Positions 1-8,732 of a stretch of 64,000 nt of DNA are shown one piece after another (the first letter of the stretch is position 1; each line of letters opens with the position of its first letter). Source of the DNA: Comamonas aquatica NBRC 14918 (GTDB lineage: Bacteria > Pseudomonadota > Gammaproteobacteria > Burkholderiales > Burkholderiaceae_C); the NCBI RefSeq assembly GCF_000739875.1, contig NZ_BBJR01000022.1, forward strand, positions 1 through 64,000. The letters are read 5' to 3'. The position numbers and the translations under genes were made by a program. Below the pieces are notes generated by a model. The model did no database searches. It worked only from the letters and a program-made list of their open reading frames with translations, and was not told the origin of the DNA.

Positions 1-61
1 CCAACCATCACGTGGCCCCGCCCTGCGACGGCCACCCCACGACCAGACCCAAGGGGCTGCA

Positions 62-1783
62 ATGAAGCACATCGGTGTGACTCAGAAGCTATGGCTCGGT
101 GTTGCCAGCATCGTGCTGGGCGCCATCCTCATCGTCGGCCATGCCGGCTACAACTCGGCCGCACACCAGCGCCGCTTCAACCAGCAGGACAGCCTGCTGT
201 CGCAGCGCCTGGACCAGGCCTCGCAATGGAGCGCCCTCTCCCAGGTCAACATCGTGCGCACCCAGGCGGCGCTGCTCAGCAGCGAGGCCCAGGATGCGGC
301 CGACCTGGGCGCGCACATCGCCGCCACCCACCAGGCCATCGACGGCCTGCAGCAGGCCCTGCAGGCCAGCAGCCTGGACCGCCAGGACCAAAGCGCCTTG
401 CAGCAGCTGGCGCAGTTGCGCCAGGCACTGCAGGCTGCGGGCGACCAGGCGCGGCAGCTGCAGGCCAGCGGTCAGCTGGACGCCGCACGCCAGGCCGCGC
501 GCAGCAGCTACCGCCAGGCGGCCGACGCCTACGCCCAGGCGCTGGCGGCCTATGTGCACCAGCAGGCCCAGCGCCTGGCCGAGATGCGCGCCGACATGGG
601 TGCCGCCCGCCAAGGCGTGGTCAAGGCGGCCGCGCTGAACATGGTGTTCCTGCTGCTGGGCGTGGCCGTGGGCGCCTACCTGCTGATTGGCAGCATCCGC
701 CGCGCCCTGCGCGCCGCCAACCAGGTGGCCGAGCAGATTGCCGCCGGCGACCTGCGCACCCACTTCGACCAGCCGCGCCACGATGAATTCGGGCAACTGC
801 TGCAATCGCTGGAGCGCATGAGCCACAGCCTCTCGGCGATGATCGACGACGTGCGCGACAGCGGCGATGCCATCACGGTGGCCAGCGGCGAAATCGCCTC
901 GGGCAACCAGGACCTGTCGCAGCGCACCGAGGTCACGGCCAGCCACCTGCAGCAGGCCGCCGCCGCCATGATGCAGCTCACCCAGACCCTGCAGGCCACG
1001 GCCGCCAGCGCGCAGCTGGCTGCCGGACTGGCCCACCAGGCTTCGGGCGTGGCGCAGCGCGGCGGAGCCGTGGTCAGCGAGGTGGTGACCACCATGACCG
1101 ACATCCACAGCCGCAGCCAGCAGATTGCCGACATCATCGGCGTGATCGACGGCATCGCCTTTCAGACCAACATCCTGGCACTGAACGCGGCCGTGGAGGC
1201 CGCACGCGCCGGCGAGCAGGGCCGCGGTTTTGCCGTGGTCGCCAGCGAAGTCCGCACCCTGGCCCAGCGCAGCGCGCAGGCCGCCAAGGAAATCAAGCTG
1301 CTGATCCAGGACTCCGTCAGCCGCATGGCCGACGGCGCACGCCTGGTGCAGGACGCGGGCAGCACCATGGACGAGGTGGTGCAATCCATCCAGCACGTCA
1401 CCCAGGTCATGCAGACCATCAACACCAACGCGGCCGAGCAGCGCGATGGCGTGGCCCAGGTGAACGAGGCCGTCGGCGCCCTGGACCAGATGACCCAGCA
1501 GAACGCGGCCATGGTCGAAGAAAGTGCCGCCGCCGCGCACAGCCTGCGCGAACAGTCCGAGCAGTTGCGCACCCTGGTGCAGCGCTTCAAGGTGCATCCG
1601 CACACGGCCGGTCAGGCCGTGCCGCAAACGCCGGCGGCGACACCGGCTGCACCAGCCGCACGGCCCCCGCAGACCGCCAGGGGGCCGCACAGCCTGGGCG
1701 TGCACGCCGTCCCCCTGCCCCGGGTGGCGGCGCTAGCGGCCGCCCCGGCACAGCGGCACGCCGCCAGCGCGCTGCAGGACTAG
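62..1783 (+). CDS. methyl-accepting chemotaxis protein
   Basis: This 573-residue protein is a transmembrane chemoreceptor that signals to CheA/CheW. The first membrane segment lies at about residues 10-28 and the second at about 190-211. They enclose a helical periplasmic sensor of about 160 residues. A HAMP domain follows (about 212-264) and then the long cytoplasmic coiled coil. The signalling hairpin tip carries the signature [20 protein letters not shown] followed by [12 protein letters not shown], as in Tsr/Tar-type receptors. The tail is Pro/Ala rich and no CheR-binding pentapeptide is visible. AAGGGG lies nine bases before the ATG. Ligand unknown. It stands alone, convergent with the next gene. 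Confidence 0.95.
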   Translation: MKHIGVTQKLWLGVASIVLGAILIVGHAGYNSAAHQRRFNQQDSLLSQRLDQASQWSALSQVNIVRTQAALLSSEAQDAADLGAHIAATHQAIDGLQQALQASSLDRQDQSALQQLAQLRQALQAAGDQARQLQASGQLDAARQAARSSYRQAADAYAQALAAYVHQQAQRLAEMRADMGAARQGVVKAAALNMVFLLLGVAVGAYLLIGSIRRALRAANQVAEQIAAGDLRTHFDQPRHDEFGQLLQSLERMSHSLSAMIDDVRDSGDAITVASGEIASGNQDLSQRTEVTASHLQQAAAAMMQLTQTLQATAASAQLAAGLAHQASGVAQRGGAVVSEVVTTMTDIHSRSQQIADIIGVIDGIAFQTNILALNAAVEAARAGEQGRGFAVVASEVRTLAQRSAQAAKEIKLLIQDSVSRMADGARLVQDAGSTMDEVVQSIQHVTQVMQTINTNAAEQRDGVAQVNEAVGALDQMTQQNAAMVEESAAAAHSLREQSEQLRTLVQRFKVHPHTAGQAVPQTPAATPAAPAARPPQTARGPHSLGVHAVPLPRVAALAAAPAQRHAASALQD

Positions 1784-1800
1784 GGCATGCCGGCGCCGAA

Positions 1801-2883
1801 TCAGAGGCCGCCGCCGCGCACCATGGACAGGATCTTGGCCGTGTTCAGCCCGCGTGCGGTGTCCTGCATCTGCGGCAGGTAGCGGGCCTGCAGCTGGCGG
1901 CCATCCTGCATCACGTGCTGGTAGGCGTCCTTGAGCATGTCGGTCGACAGCTGGCGCCCACCCGCGTAGTACTGGTTGGCCACATGCCCCAAGGCATAGG
2001 TGCTGGCAAAGCTCATGCCGCTGCTGACGGCCTGCTTGCCCAGGCCACCGAAGATGCCCTTGCCCGCCTTGCCCAGCAGCCCCCCCAGCAGCTTGCGCCC
2101 GGCCTCCTCCAGGTACTGCGAGGTCAGGCCCACGCCCAGCGCGGCCAGCAGGTCCTTGATGTGACCACGGTCCAGCTCGTAGCCATAGCTCTGGCCGATC
2201 TGGTAGACCAGACGCATCTGCAGCGGAATGATGGCCAGGGTGGACAGGTTCTCGGGCAGCAGCTCGATGGCGCCGTTCAAGATGGCGGCCTTGAGGATCT
2301 TGCTGTCCATCTCGGCGGCCGGCAGCGCGCCGGGGCGGCGTTGTGCCGCCGTGCTGGACAGGGCGTCGACCGCCGCAGGATGCGGCACGCTGGCCCCGGC
2401 GGGCAGCTGGATGCCGGACTCGGGGCCGGCGGCCTGCAGCGGGGCATCGGCCACAGCACGGGCCTGGGCATCAAAACCGACACCAACGCCCGCCACAGCT
2501 GCGCCAGCAGCTACGGTTGCAGGAGCAATGGATGCCGCCTGGGTCGCCGCGCCAGCGCCGGCCAGGCCCAAGGCTTGGCGCAGCTGGGCCAAAAATGCGT
2601 CTTCCTTGGGGCTGGTGTGGCCGTCGGCATCGCACACGCACACCGCCATTTCATAGGCCAGCTGCCGGGCCTCGCGGCTGGTCAGGCGGGCCGCGGCCGA
2701 GGCCAGGTCCACGCGGCGCAGCAGCACCTCCTGGTACAGGCCGGGCAGGTTGACGCCCTGTGCGCCCGCCAGGCCTTCGGCCACCTGGCGGATCTGTTCG
2801 CGCTCGCGCTCGTGTTTTTCGCCATCGGCAAACGAGGCCAGCAGGCACAAGGTCAAGGTGGCGCGGATTTCGTCGTGTGTCAT
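1801..2883 (-). CDS. TerB-like / DUF697-like protein of unknown function
   Basis: Residues 1-110 form an acidic helical region that resembles TerB-like domains (tellurite-resistance associated), with FADGEKHEREREQ near the start and DADGHTSPKE near residue 90. An Ala/Pro-rich linker follows. The C-terminal part (about 200-330) has GAIELLPENLSTLAIIPLQMRLVYQIGQSYG and Gly-rich helices, similar to the YcjF/DUF697 region of membrane-associated proteins. Its ATG overlaps the stop of the upstream gene (ATGA), so it is translationally coupled and is the last gene of a three-gene operon. The biochemical function is not known; the domain resemblance is from memory of the families. Confidence 0.75.
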   Translation of the reverse strand: MTHDEIRATLTLCLLASFADGEKHEREREQIRQVAEGLAGAQGVNLPGLYQEVLLRRVDLASAAARLTSREARQLAYEMAVCVCDADGHTSPKEDAFLAQLRQALGLAGAGAATQAASIAPATVAAGAAVAGVGVGFDAQARAVADAPLQAAGPESGIQLPAGASVPHPAAVDALSSTAAQRRPGALPAAEMDSKILKAAILNGAIELLPENLSTLAIIPLQMRLVYQIGQSYGYELDRGHIKDLLAALGVGLTSQYLEEAGRKLLGGLLGKAGKGIFGGLGKQAVSSGMSFASTYALGHVANQYYAGGRQLSTDMLKDAYQHVMQDGRQLQARYLPQMQDTARGLNTAKILSMVRGGGL

Positions 2884-3569
2884 GGTGCTCCCTGCAAGAA
2901 TGGTGTCGGCAAAGCGGGTTTGAGTGCTGCCGCGGCCTGCGGGTTCCCCGGCTCGGGATCATCAGCGGGTGGCGCCGGCCGCACCAGGCGCAAGCCCAGC
3001 ACTTCCATGCCCAGGGCGGAACGCCGCAGCAGCACGGTGGCCGGCAGGGGCTGGGCGGGCCACTGCGCCAGCTGCTCGGCGTCGATGCAGAACTCGAACA
3101 GCGGAAACCGGATGCCCTCGATCTTCAGCTGGTGGCGGCAGCTGTGCTTGGCGCTGCTGCGGTGGGGCTGCACCTGCGTGGCCTGCTCGCTGGGCACGCC
3201 CCACAACCGTGTATACAGACTGGGCAGGGTGATGGCCAGGTCGATCCACAAGATGGCGGCACAGAAGCCCAGCACCAGCACGCCCATGGCCCAGCGCTTG
3301 ACCGGCCCGTAGGTCAGCCAGGTGCCGGACGGTGCCCAGGCGCCGCGTGCGCGCAGGCGCCACAGCCACAGGCCATGCACCGGCAGCAGGGCCAGCGACA
3401 GATACAGCGCCCCGCGCATGGTGTCGGCACTGGGGACAAAGCTGCGCCACAGCAGCAGGGGCACCAGCGCCCCCAGCATGACCAGCAGCACCCAGCTGAT
3501 CCAGATTTTTTTGACCACCACCGTCCCGGGCGGCCACAACCACCGCTGCCAGCGACCCGATGTCGACAC
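2880..3569 (-). CDS. hypothetical inner-membrane protein
   Basis: This protein of about 229 residues has hydrophobic segments near the N terminus (IWISWVLLVMLGALVPLLLW), near residues 55-70 and near 90-115, followed by a soluble C-terminal half. I do not recognise the family. A GTG start at 3569 is preferred because AAGGG lies six bases upstream, overlapping the stop of the previous gene; a TTG at 3572 and GTG codons near 3518-3521 are alternatives. It sits between a secreted protein and a TerB-like protein with 10-base and overlapping junctions, which suggests the three products act together at the envelope. Confidence 0.65.
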   Translation of the reverse strand: MSTSGRWQRWLWPPGTVVVKKIWISWVLLVMLGALVPLLLWRSFVPSADTMRGALYLSLALLPVHGLWLWRLRARGAWAPSGTWLTYGPVKRWAMGVLVLGFCAAILWIDLAITLPSLYTRLWGVPSEQATQVQPHRSSAKHSCRHQLKIEGIRFPLFEFCIDAEQLAQWPAQPLPATVLLRRSALGMEVLGLRLVRPAPPADDPEPGNPQAAAALKPALPTPFLQGAP

Positions 3570-3578
3570 CAACAGCCC

Positions 3579-4310
3579 TTACCTGGACGGCTGCGCCGGC
3601 GGGCTGGGCGGCAGCTTGTCCTGCATGCCGGTGATCGCGTCCTGGAAGCTCTTGAAATACTTGGCCCGCGTTCTTTCGGCAATTGCTGCCCACTCCGAGG
3701 GGGGCTGGCTCAGCGATGCCGCGGTGCGTGCCCCGGCCGACTGCGGATCGCGCGCGGCCTGCACGGCCTGCATGCCATGCAGGTTGATCCAGTGCGGATC
3801 GTAGTCGTAGGGGGTCTTGCGGTCCCAGGCCACAACGTTCGCGATCAGGTCCAAGGCCCGGTCCAGGTCCTGGAACAGATAGCGGTTGATCGGTGCGCCG
3901 TAGGTCTGGTTCAAGGCATCGACCGCCTGCCGGGTCGTGGGGTCGGTGCTACGGTTGACATCGAAGCGTGCACGCAGCTGGCCGGCATAGAACCAGAACG
4001 CGGCCTCGTGGTAGAGCTTGGCCTTGAACAAGACCTGCGACATCGCATACAGCACCGGTGGTTGGAAACGCTCGGGCGCGGCACGCACGCGCTCCAGCGC
4101 AGCCTGCTGCTGCTCCGCGCTGCCCTGGGTCAGGATCTGCAGCATTTCCTGGGTCTGCCGCGTATCGATGTGGGCATACACCCCGTGCGGTACCAGCACC
4201 TGCCCGGCGGAAACGCCGGCGGGCAAAGGCTCCAGCGTGTGGGCCTGCGCCAGCACCGCCGCGCCCAGCAGCAGCCCCACCCCGACACTGATTGTGGTTG
4301 TCACTCCCAT
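3579..4310 (-). CDS. hypothetical secreted or periplasmic protein
   Basis: The chosen start has AAGGAG six bases upstream and gives a good signal peptide: TTTISVGVGLLLGAAVLAQA, with likely cleavage around residue 23. The mature protein of about 220 residues is mostly helical, with a region near residues 50-110 (EQQQAALERVRAAPERFQP, then LYHEAAFWFYAGQLRARFDV) that resembles tetratricopeptide-like or Sel1-like packing. I cannot assign a family. An upstream in-frame ATG at 4337 is possible but has no clear ribosome site. It is the first gene of the operon with the membrane and TerB-like proteins. Confidence 0.7.
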   Translation of the reverse strand: MGVTTTISVGVGLLLGAAVLAQAHTLEPLPAGVSAGQVLVPHGVYAHIDTRQTQEMLQILTQGSAEQQQAALERVRAAPERFQPPVLYAMSQVLFKAKLYHEAAFWFYAGQLRARFDVNRSTDPTTRQAVDALNQTYGAPINRYLFQDLDRALDLIANVVAWDRKTPYDYDPHWINLHGMQAVQAARDPQSAGARTAASLSQPPSEWAAIAERTRAKYFKSFQDAITGMQDKLPPSPPAQPSR

Positions 4311-4512
4311 CCCCGTCTCCTTGTGCCATCCCTGCACAGGCCGGCTGGGCGCTGTCAGACAACGTCCCGACCCCTGTAGGCTCGCATCTTAGGGGCAGGC
4401 CTGCGCCAACGCACGGTATTTACCACTGATCACAATTGCCAGGCCCCTCGGCCCTGCCAGCGATTCGGAATTCAGAGCATCTGGCGCAAGCTGGGCAAGG
4501 GCTGGATGGCTA

Positions 4513-5121
4513 TCAAGCGTGCTTCTCAAACACCAGGGTGCGGTTGTTGGCCGGCATGGCGTGGTCATCGCGCAACAGCAGCCCCTGCTGCTGTGCCAGC
4601 GCCACCACGGCCTCCTGGTCGCGCAGGCCGCTGGCTGCATCGCGCGCGCGCAGGCTGGCATCGAAGGCACGGTTGCTGTCGCTGGTGTAACGCCCGCCAT
4701 AGTTGAACGGCCCGTACACCGCCAGCACCCCGCCAGGTGGCAGTTGCTGCCCCACCAGCGCCAGCAGCTGCTGCACCTGCGGCCAGCCCATGATGTGCAA
4801 GGTGTTGCTGGTGAAGACAGCGTCGAAGGGGCCGTCATCCGTCTGTGGCCAGGCGGTGGCACCGCCGATCTCCAGCACCAGCGGTGCGCGCAGGTTGGGT
4901 GCGGGCTCTGCGGCATGCCAGGCCTGGATGCTGGCGTGGTGCTGGGGCAGATCGCTGGTCTGCCACACCAGGTGCGGCAGGCGCGGCGCAAAGTACACGC
5001 TGTGCTGGCCGGTGCCGCTACCGATTTCCAGCACGTGGGTGCGGCCGGCCAAGGCGTGCTGCAGCACGGCCAGGATCGGCGCCTGGCTGTTGGCGCAGGA
5101 GGGTGCGAAGACTTGGCTCAT
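4513..5121 (-). CDS. SAM-dependent methyltransferase, DUF938 family
   Basis: The protein has about 202 residues and a class I methyltransferase fold. Motif I is LEIGSGTGQH at residues 31-40; FDAVFTSNTLHIM around 103-115 is the motif IV region, and the typical DUF938 stretch VYGPFNYGGRYTSDSN follows. DUF938 proteins are common in proteobacteria and their substrate is not established. The start MSQVFAPS matches the family pattern better than the ATG nine bases upstream. It is a single gene, with a REP-like palindrome in its upstream region. Confidence 0.85.
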   Translation of the reverse strand: MSQVFAPSCANSQAPILAVLQHALAGRTHVLEIGSGTGQHSVYFAPRLPHLVWQTSDLPQHHASIQAWHAAEPAPNLRAPLVLEIGGATAWPQTDDGPFDAVFTSNTLHIMGWPQVQQLLALVGQQLPPGGVLAVYGPFNYGGRYTSDSNRAFDASLRARDAASGLRDQEAVVALAQQQGLLLRDDHAMPANNRTLVFEKHA

Positions 5122-5166
5122 ACCGCGCATCTTGGCACGAAGCCCTCGGCATTGAGCGCTTCAGGT

Positions 5167-5217
5167 GTTTTCAGCCTCTGGCGCTGACTGGACAAGCGCT
5201 GACAGCTCTTGTTTTAA
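5167..5217. repeat. REP-like intergenic palindromic repeat, copy 1
   Basis: The imperfect palindrome has core GCGCTGACTGGACAAGCG (5181-5198), flanked by a TTTTC run on the left and CAGCTCTTGTTTT on the right. The core matches 17 of 18 bases of the element at 46521-46538. Similar AGCTG-TGGCGC elements lie in other intergenic gaps of this window. Confidence 0.55.
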
Positions 5218-5301
5218 AGCCGTGACAGCACCCGGCAGGGCCCGGGGCCAGCGCCCTGCGACCGGGCTGCCGGCCACGCCGGGGCCTGCCCAGTGCGCAC
5301 T

Positions 5302-5702
5302 TCACTGCGCATAGTGCGCCAGCCGCTGGGCCAGGGAGCCGGCATGCAGCTCGAACAGGTGGTTGTCGTAGTCATGGAAGTACAGCGACAGGCCCTCGCC
5401 GTCGACACGCGGGCGTGCCGGGGGATCTCGGTCCCCAGGGCCTGCAAGGCGGCGGCATAAGTGGGCACATCGGCCTCGGCCACCTCGAACGCCACATGGC
5501 GGTAGGAACGCGCCGTCGGCTCGCCCTCCATGAAGGCCAGCCACACACCGCCCAGCAGCAGGAATTATTCGCGCGACAGCGAGAAGTTGCGCCCCTGGCT
5601 GTCGTAGACCTCGGTCGCCCCCAGTCCCTCGACAAACAGGCGCGCCGTGCGCTCCACATCGCGCACGATGAACGTCAGGTGGCTGATGCCCAGAACCGCC
5701 AT
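5302..5702 (-). pseudogene. fosX: fosX-like fosfomycin hydrolase/VOC-family gene, disrupted
   Basis: Read from ATG 5702, the product begins MAVLGISHLTFIVRDVERT and reaches FSLSRE. There an in-frame TAA (5565-5567) replaces the Lys codon expected before the FLLLGG strand. The frame then continues to QALGTEI. A C run of five instead of six near 5424-5428 shifts the frame by one base. After the shift the sequence reads PPARPRVDGEGLSLYFHDYD and ends HAGSLAQRLAHYAQ. With both lesions repaired the product is 133 residues, the length I recall for FosX-type Mn-dependent fosfomycin epoxide hydrolases, and it keeps the metal-binding His near the start and the Glu of LFELHAG. Two independent lesions make it non-functional unless the stop is read through. 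Confidence 0.85.
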
Positions 5703-5709
5703 GCGCGCC

Positions 5710-5958
5710 TCACTGCCCGGAGCCCTGGCGCGACTGCGCCAGGGCAATCGCCGCCTGGATCGCCGCCCGTGCCTGGGGGCTGTTCTTCCAGCAGCTCGAC
5801 CCCACGATCTCCGAAGCCTTGGCCGTGATGTCCAAGGCATTCGCCCTGCTCAGGTGGGCCAGGGTCTGAAAACCCATCTGCTCCAGCCGTGCCACCACCG
5901 TGGGCCCTACGCCCTTGACGGCCAGCAAGGCCCGGCGTTCTTCCAGCGAAAAAGGCAT
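5710..5958 (-). CDS. small helix-hairpin-helix domain protein
   Basis: This protein of about 82 residues carries one helix-hairpin-helix motif, ALLAVKGVGPTVVARLEQMGF (residues 11-31), of the kind that contacts DNA backbones in RuvA/ComEA-like proteins. Its C-terminal half, SEIVGSSCWKNSPQARAAIQ, is not diagnostic. It starts at MPFSLEERR; a longer start 15 bases upstream is less likely. Its stop lies eight bases before the fosX-like start, so the two may once have been co-transcribed. The specific role is unknown. Confidence 0.7.
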   Translation of the reverse strand: MPFSLEERRALLAVKGVGPTVVARLEQMGFQTLAHLSRANALDITAKASEIVGSSCWKNSPQARAAIQAAIALAQSRQGSGQ

Positions 5959-6078
5959 TCCTCTCCCTCTCAAAAAAAGTCACGGGGCCGGCCGCCCTTG
6001 CCGTGGCGGTGCCCCTGGCGCACGGCGGTCCCCATCCCGTCGCCATATCCCGCCATCTCCGGCCTGTGTTGACCTCCC

Positions 6079-6657
6079 TCAGGCGCGGCGCCCGAAGGCG
6101 GCCGCCTTGTCCAACCACCGGGCTGTCCAGCTGGCTGGTGCATTGTGCACGCGGCCAATGCAGGTGATGCGAACGGGCCGGATACCGCAAAACTCCAGGA
6201 TGGTGCGCCGCATCTGGTTGTTGCCGGGGTTGCGGTAGAAGAGCCGAAAGTACCACGGTGGGGTGTCCATGGTGGTCAGGACATGGGCCGACTTGCCCGT
6301 CAGGTACTTGTCCCACCACACGGAATTGGCCCGGTACTTGAACGCGAAACCCGGCAGCAGCACCCGGTCAAAAAAGCCTTTCAGCAAGGCCGGCATACCG
6401 CCCCACCAGGTGGGATAGATGAACACCAGATGGTCGGCCTCCTTCAGCGCCTGCTGGGCCGCCAGCAAATCGGGCTCCAGCGCCTGGATCTGCCGGTAGC
6501 CCTCATGCAAGATGGGGTCGAACACCAGATCGCGCACATCGATGCGCTGGACGGCATGCCCGGCGTCGGTAGCGCCCTGGACATAGGCATCCGCCAGGCT
6601 GGCGCAAAAGCTCTGCGTGCCGGGGTGCCCCATGATGACAAGAATGCGTTTTTGCAT
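6079..6657 (-). CDS. NAD(P)H dehydrogenase (quinone), flavodoxin-like fold
   Basis: The 192-residue protein has the flavodoxin-2 (KefF/MdaB/NQO-like) fold. It begins with a beta strand and phosphate loop (RILVIMGHPGTQSFCASLAD), has the conserved FIYPTWWGGMPALLKGFFDRVL (79-100) that packs on the FMN/FAD isoalloxazine ring, and a C-terminal GIRPVRITCIG. Members reduce quinones or act as ancillary subunits of Kef potassium efflux systems; no kef gene is nearby. ATG 6657 is taken because upstream in-frame codons do not resemble the family. It is a single gene. Confidence 0.88.
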   Translation of the reverse strand: MQKRILVIMGHPGTQSFCASLADAYVQGATDAGHAVQRIDVRDLVFDPILHEGYRQIQALEPDLLAAQQALKEADHLVFIYPTWWGGMPALLKGFFDRVLLPGFAFKYRANSVWWDKYLTGKSAHVLTTMDTPPWYFRLFYRNPGNNQMRRTILEFCGIRPVRITCIGRVHNAPASWTARWLDKAAAFGRRA

Positions 6658-7130
6658 GGACAGGTAAAGAGGACCAGGGACAGCCCCTGTGCGTGGCACA
6701 CCGCGTCCCGCAGGAGTGCTGGCGGATGCGGATTCCAGCGCAGGCACTAGGCAGTGTGCCCGCCACGGCAACCCCCTCGCAACAGGGCTCCGGGGCGCGG
6801 TGCGGTCCTGGCCGGTGGCATCGAGCCTGGCCACGGTGCATGGCGACCCGTGCGGCCTGCATCATCGGCAAAACGCCCGTACAGCACAAGGCCCGCCCGC
6901 ATGGCAACGCCAGGCACTGGCGCAGACACAGCGCCCTGTCCCATCAGCGCCTGTGGGGGCTGTCAACGGCTCCCACGGTCAGCGTCAGTGCTCGCTTTCG
7001 CCAAGCGGGAGCGACCCCACTGTCTCTGCCGATGGTGATCGGCAGGCGCTGCGTCGACCCGGCGCCCGCCTGGCACAGACCTGCACCGCCGCCACATGCT
7101 CGACCCACACAGCCCCAGCACCCGCCCATG
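6658..7130. other. gene-free interval
   Basis: About 470 bases lie between the oxidoreductase start and the fumarase terminator. I see no ORF with family features, no tRNA and no strong palindrome. It presumably holds the promoter of the minus-strand oxidoreductase. Confidence 0.6.
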
Positions 7131-7152
7131 AAAAAACCGCCCGAAGGCGGTT
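7131..7152 (-). terminator. Rho-independent terminator of the class I fumarase gene
   Basis: On the minus strand AACCGCC-TTC-GGGCGGTT is followed by six T. It lies 24 bases after the fumarase stop. Confidence 0.85.
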
Positions 7153-7175
7153 CGTAGGGAGCAAGCCAGACAGGC

Positions 7176-8732
7176 TTACTTGGCCGCGGCCACTTCGATA
7201 CCCTTGAATTCGCCGGTCGCGATCTTTTCCTTCCAGATCGCGGGGCCGGTGATGTGGGCGCTGGTGCCACCGGCATCCACGGCCACGGTCACGGGCATGT
7301 CGACCACGTCGAATTCATAGATGGCTTCCATGCCCAGGTCTTCAAAGCCGACCACCTTGGCCTGCTTGATGGCCTTGGACACCAAGTAGGCGGCGCCGCC
7401 CACAGCCATCAGGTAGGCACTCTTGTGCTTCTTGATGGCCTCGATGGCGACGGGGCCTCGCTCGGACTTGCCGATCATCGAGATCAGGCCGGTCTGCGAC
7501 AGCATCATCTCGGTGAACTTGTCCATGCGGGTGGCCGTGGTGGGGCCGGCAGGGCCAACCACTTCGTCGCGCACGGGGTCCACCGGGCCGACGTAGTAGA
7601 TCACGCGGTTGGTGAAGTCCACGGGCAGCTTTTCGCCCTTGGCCAGCATGTCCTGGATGCGCTTGTGGGCGGCGTCACGGCCGGTCAGCATCTTGCCGTT
7701 GAGCAGCAGGGTGTCGCCGGGCTTCCAGCTGGCGACCTCTTCCTTGGTCAGGGTGTTCAGGTCCACGCGCTTGGACTTGTTGTAGTCGGGTGCCCAGTCG
7801 ATCTTGGGCCAGCTGTCCAGCGAAGGCGCTTCCAGGTACACGGGGCCGGAGCCGTCCATCACGAAGTGGGCGTGGCGGGTGGCGGCGCAGTTGGGGATCA
7901 TGGCCACGGGCTTGGAGGCCGCGTGCGTGGGGTACATATTGATCTTAACGTCCAGCACCGTGGTCAGGCCGCCCAGGCCTTGGGCGCCAATGCCCAGGGC
8001 GTTGATCTTCTCGAACAGCTCCAGGCGCAGCTTTTCCACGTCATCCAGCTCTGCACCGCTGGCAGCCTTTTGCTGCAGCTCGTACATGTTCAGGTCTTCC
8101 ATCAGGCTTTCCTTGGCCAGCAAGACAGCCTTTTCCGCCGTGCCACCAATGCCGATGCCCAACATGCCGGGGGGGCACCAGCCTGCGCCCATTTCAGGAA
8201 CCGTCTTCAACACCCAGTCCACGATGGAATCGCTGGGGTTCATCATGATCATCTTGGACTTGTTCTCGGAGCCGCCGCCCTTGGCCGCCACGGTCACGTC
8301 CACCTTGTCGCCGGGCACGATCTGCACGTTGATCACGGCGGGGGTGTTGTCCTTGGTGTTCTTGCGCTTGAAGTGGGGGTCAGCCACGACCGACGCGCGC
8401 AGCGTGTTGTCGGGGTGGTTGTAGCCACGGCGCACGCCTTCGTTGATGGCGTCTTCCAGGCCCATGGTGAAGCCTTCCCACTTGACGTCCATGCCCACCT
8501 TCAGGAACACGTTGACGATGCCGGTGTCCTGGCAGATGGGGCGCTGGCCGGTGGCACTCATCTTGGAGTTGGTCAGGATTTGCGCCATCGCATCCTTGGC
8601 CGCTGGGCTTTGCTCGCGCTCGTAGGCGCGGGCCAGATGCTGGATGAAATCCGGTGTGTGGTAGTAGCTGATGTACTGCAGGGCACCTGCGATCGAGTCG
8701 ATCAGGTCCTGCTGGCGGATGGAGGTCGTCAT
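7176..8732 (-). CDS. fumA: fumarate hydratase, class I (4Fe-4S)
   Basis: The 518-residue enzyme converts fumarate to L-malate in the TCA cycle. It is the single-chain class I form, with the alpha-like domain (about 1-290) fused to the beta-like domain (about 320-515). The three cluster ligands are visible: Cys67 in RPICQDTG, Cys186 in GWCPPGMLG and Cys282 in MIPNCAATRHAHF. The C-terminal domain has GPTTATRMDKF and AGGTSAHITGPAIW. Class I enzymes are oxygen- and iron-sensitive; a class II enzyme (fumC) is encoded 11 kb away, so the cell has both. Symbol by family; fumB would be equally valid. Confidence 0.96.
   Translation of the reverse strand: MTTSIRQQDLIDSIAGALQYISYYHTPDFIQHLARAYEREQSPAAKDAMAQILTNSKMSATGQRPICQDTGIVNVFLKVGMDVKWEGFTMGLEDAINEGVRRGYNHPDNTLRASVVADPHFKRKNTKDNTPAVINVQIVPGDKVDVTVAAKGGGSENKSKMIMMNPSDSIVDWVLKTVPEMGAGWCPPGMLGIGIGGTAEKAVLLAKESLMEDLNMYELQQKAASGAELDDVEKLRLELFEKINALGIGAQGLGGLTTVLDVKINMYPTHAASKPVAMIPNCAATRHAHFVMDGSGPVYLEAPSLDSWPKIDWAPDYNKSKRVDLNTLTKEEVASWKPGDTLLLNGKMLTGRDAAHKRIQDMLAKGEKLPVDFTNRVIYYVGPVDPVRDEVVGPAGPTTATRMDKFTEMMLSQTGLISMIGKSERGPVAIEAIKKHKSAYLMAVGGAAYLVSKAIKQAKVVGFEDLGMEAIYEFDVVDMPVTVAVDAGGTSAHITGPAIWKEKIATGEFKGIEVAAAK

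Noticed and set aside
89-1705. 538-codon frame antisense to the chemoreceptor gene
   Set aside because: Low-complexity composition and full overlap with a clear chemoreceptor.
2760-4379. 539-codon plus-strand frame across the three-gene hypothetical operon
   Set aside because: Gln/Arg/Pro-rich shadow; the minus-strand genes have a signal peptide, membrane helices, ribosome sites and an ATGA overlap.
4465-4505. Further copy of the REP-like palindrome
   Set aside because: TCTGGCGC and GGGCTGGA are similar to the repeats, but the inverted pairing is poor, so not listed as a feature.
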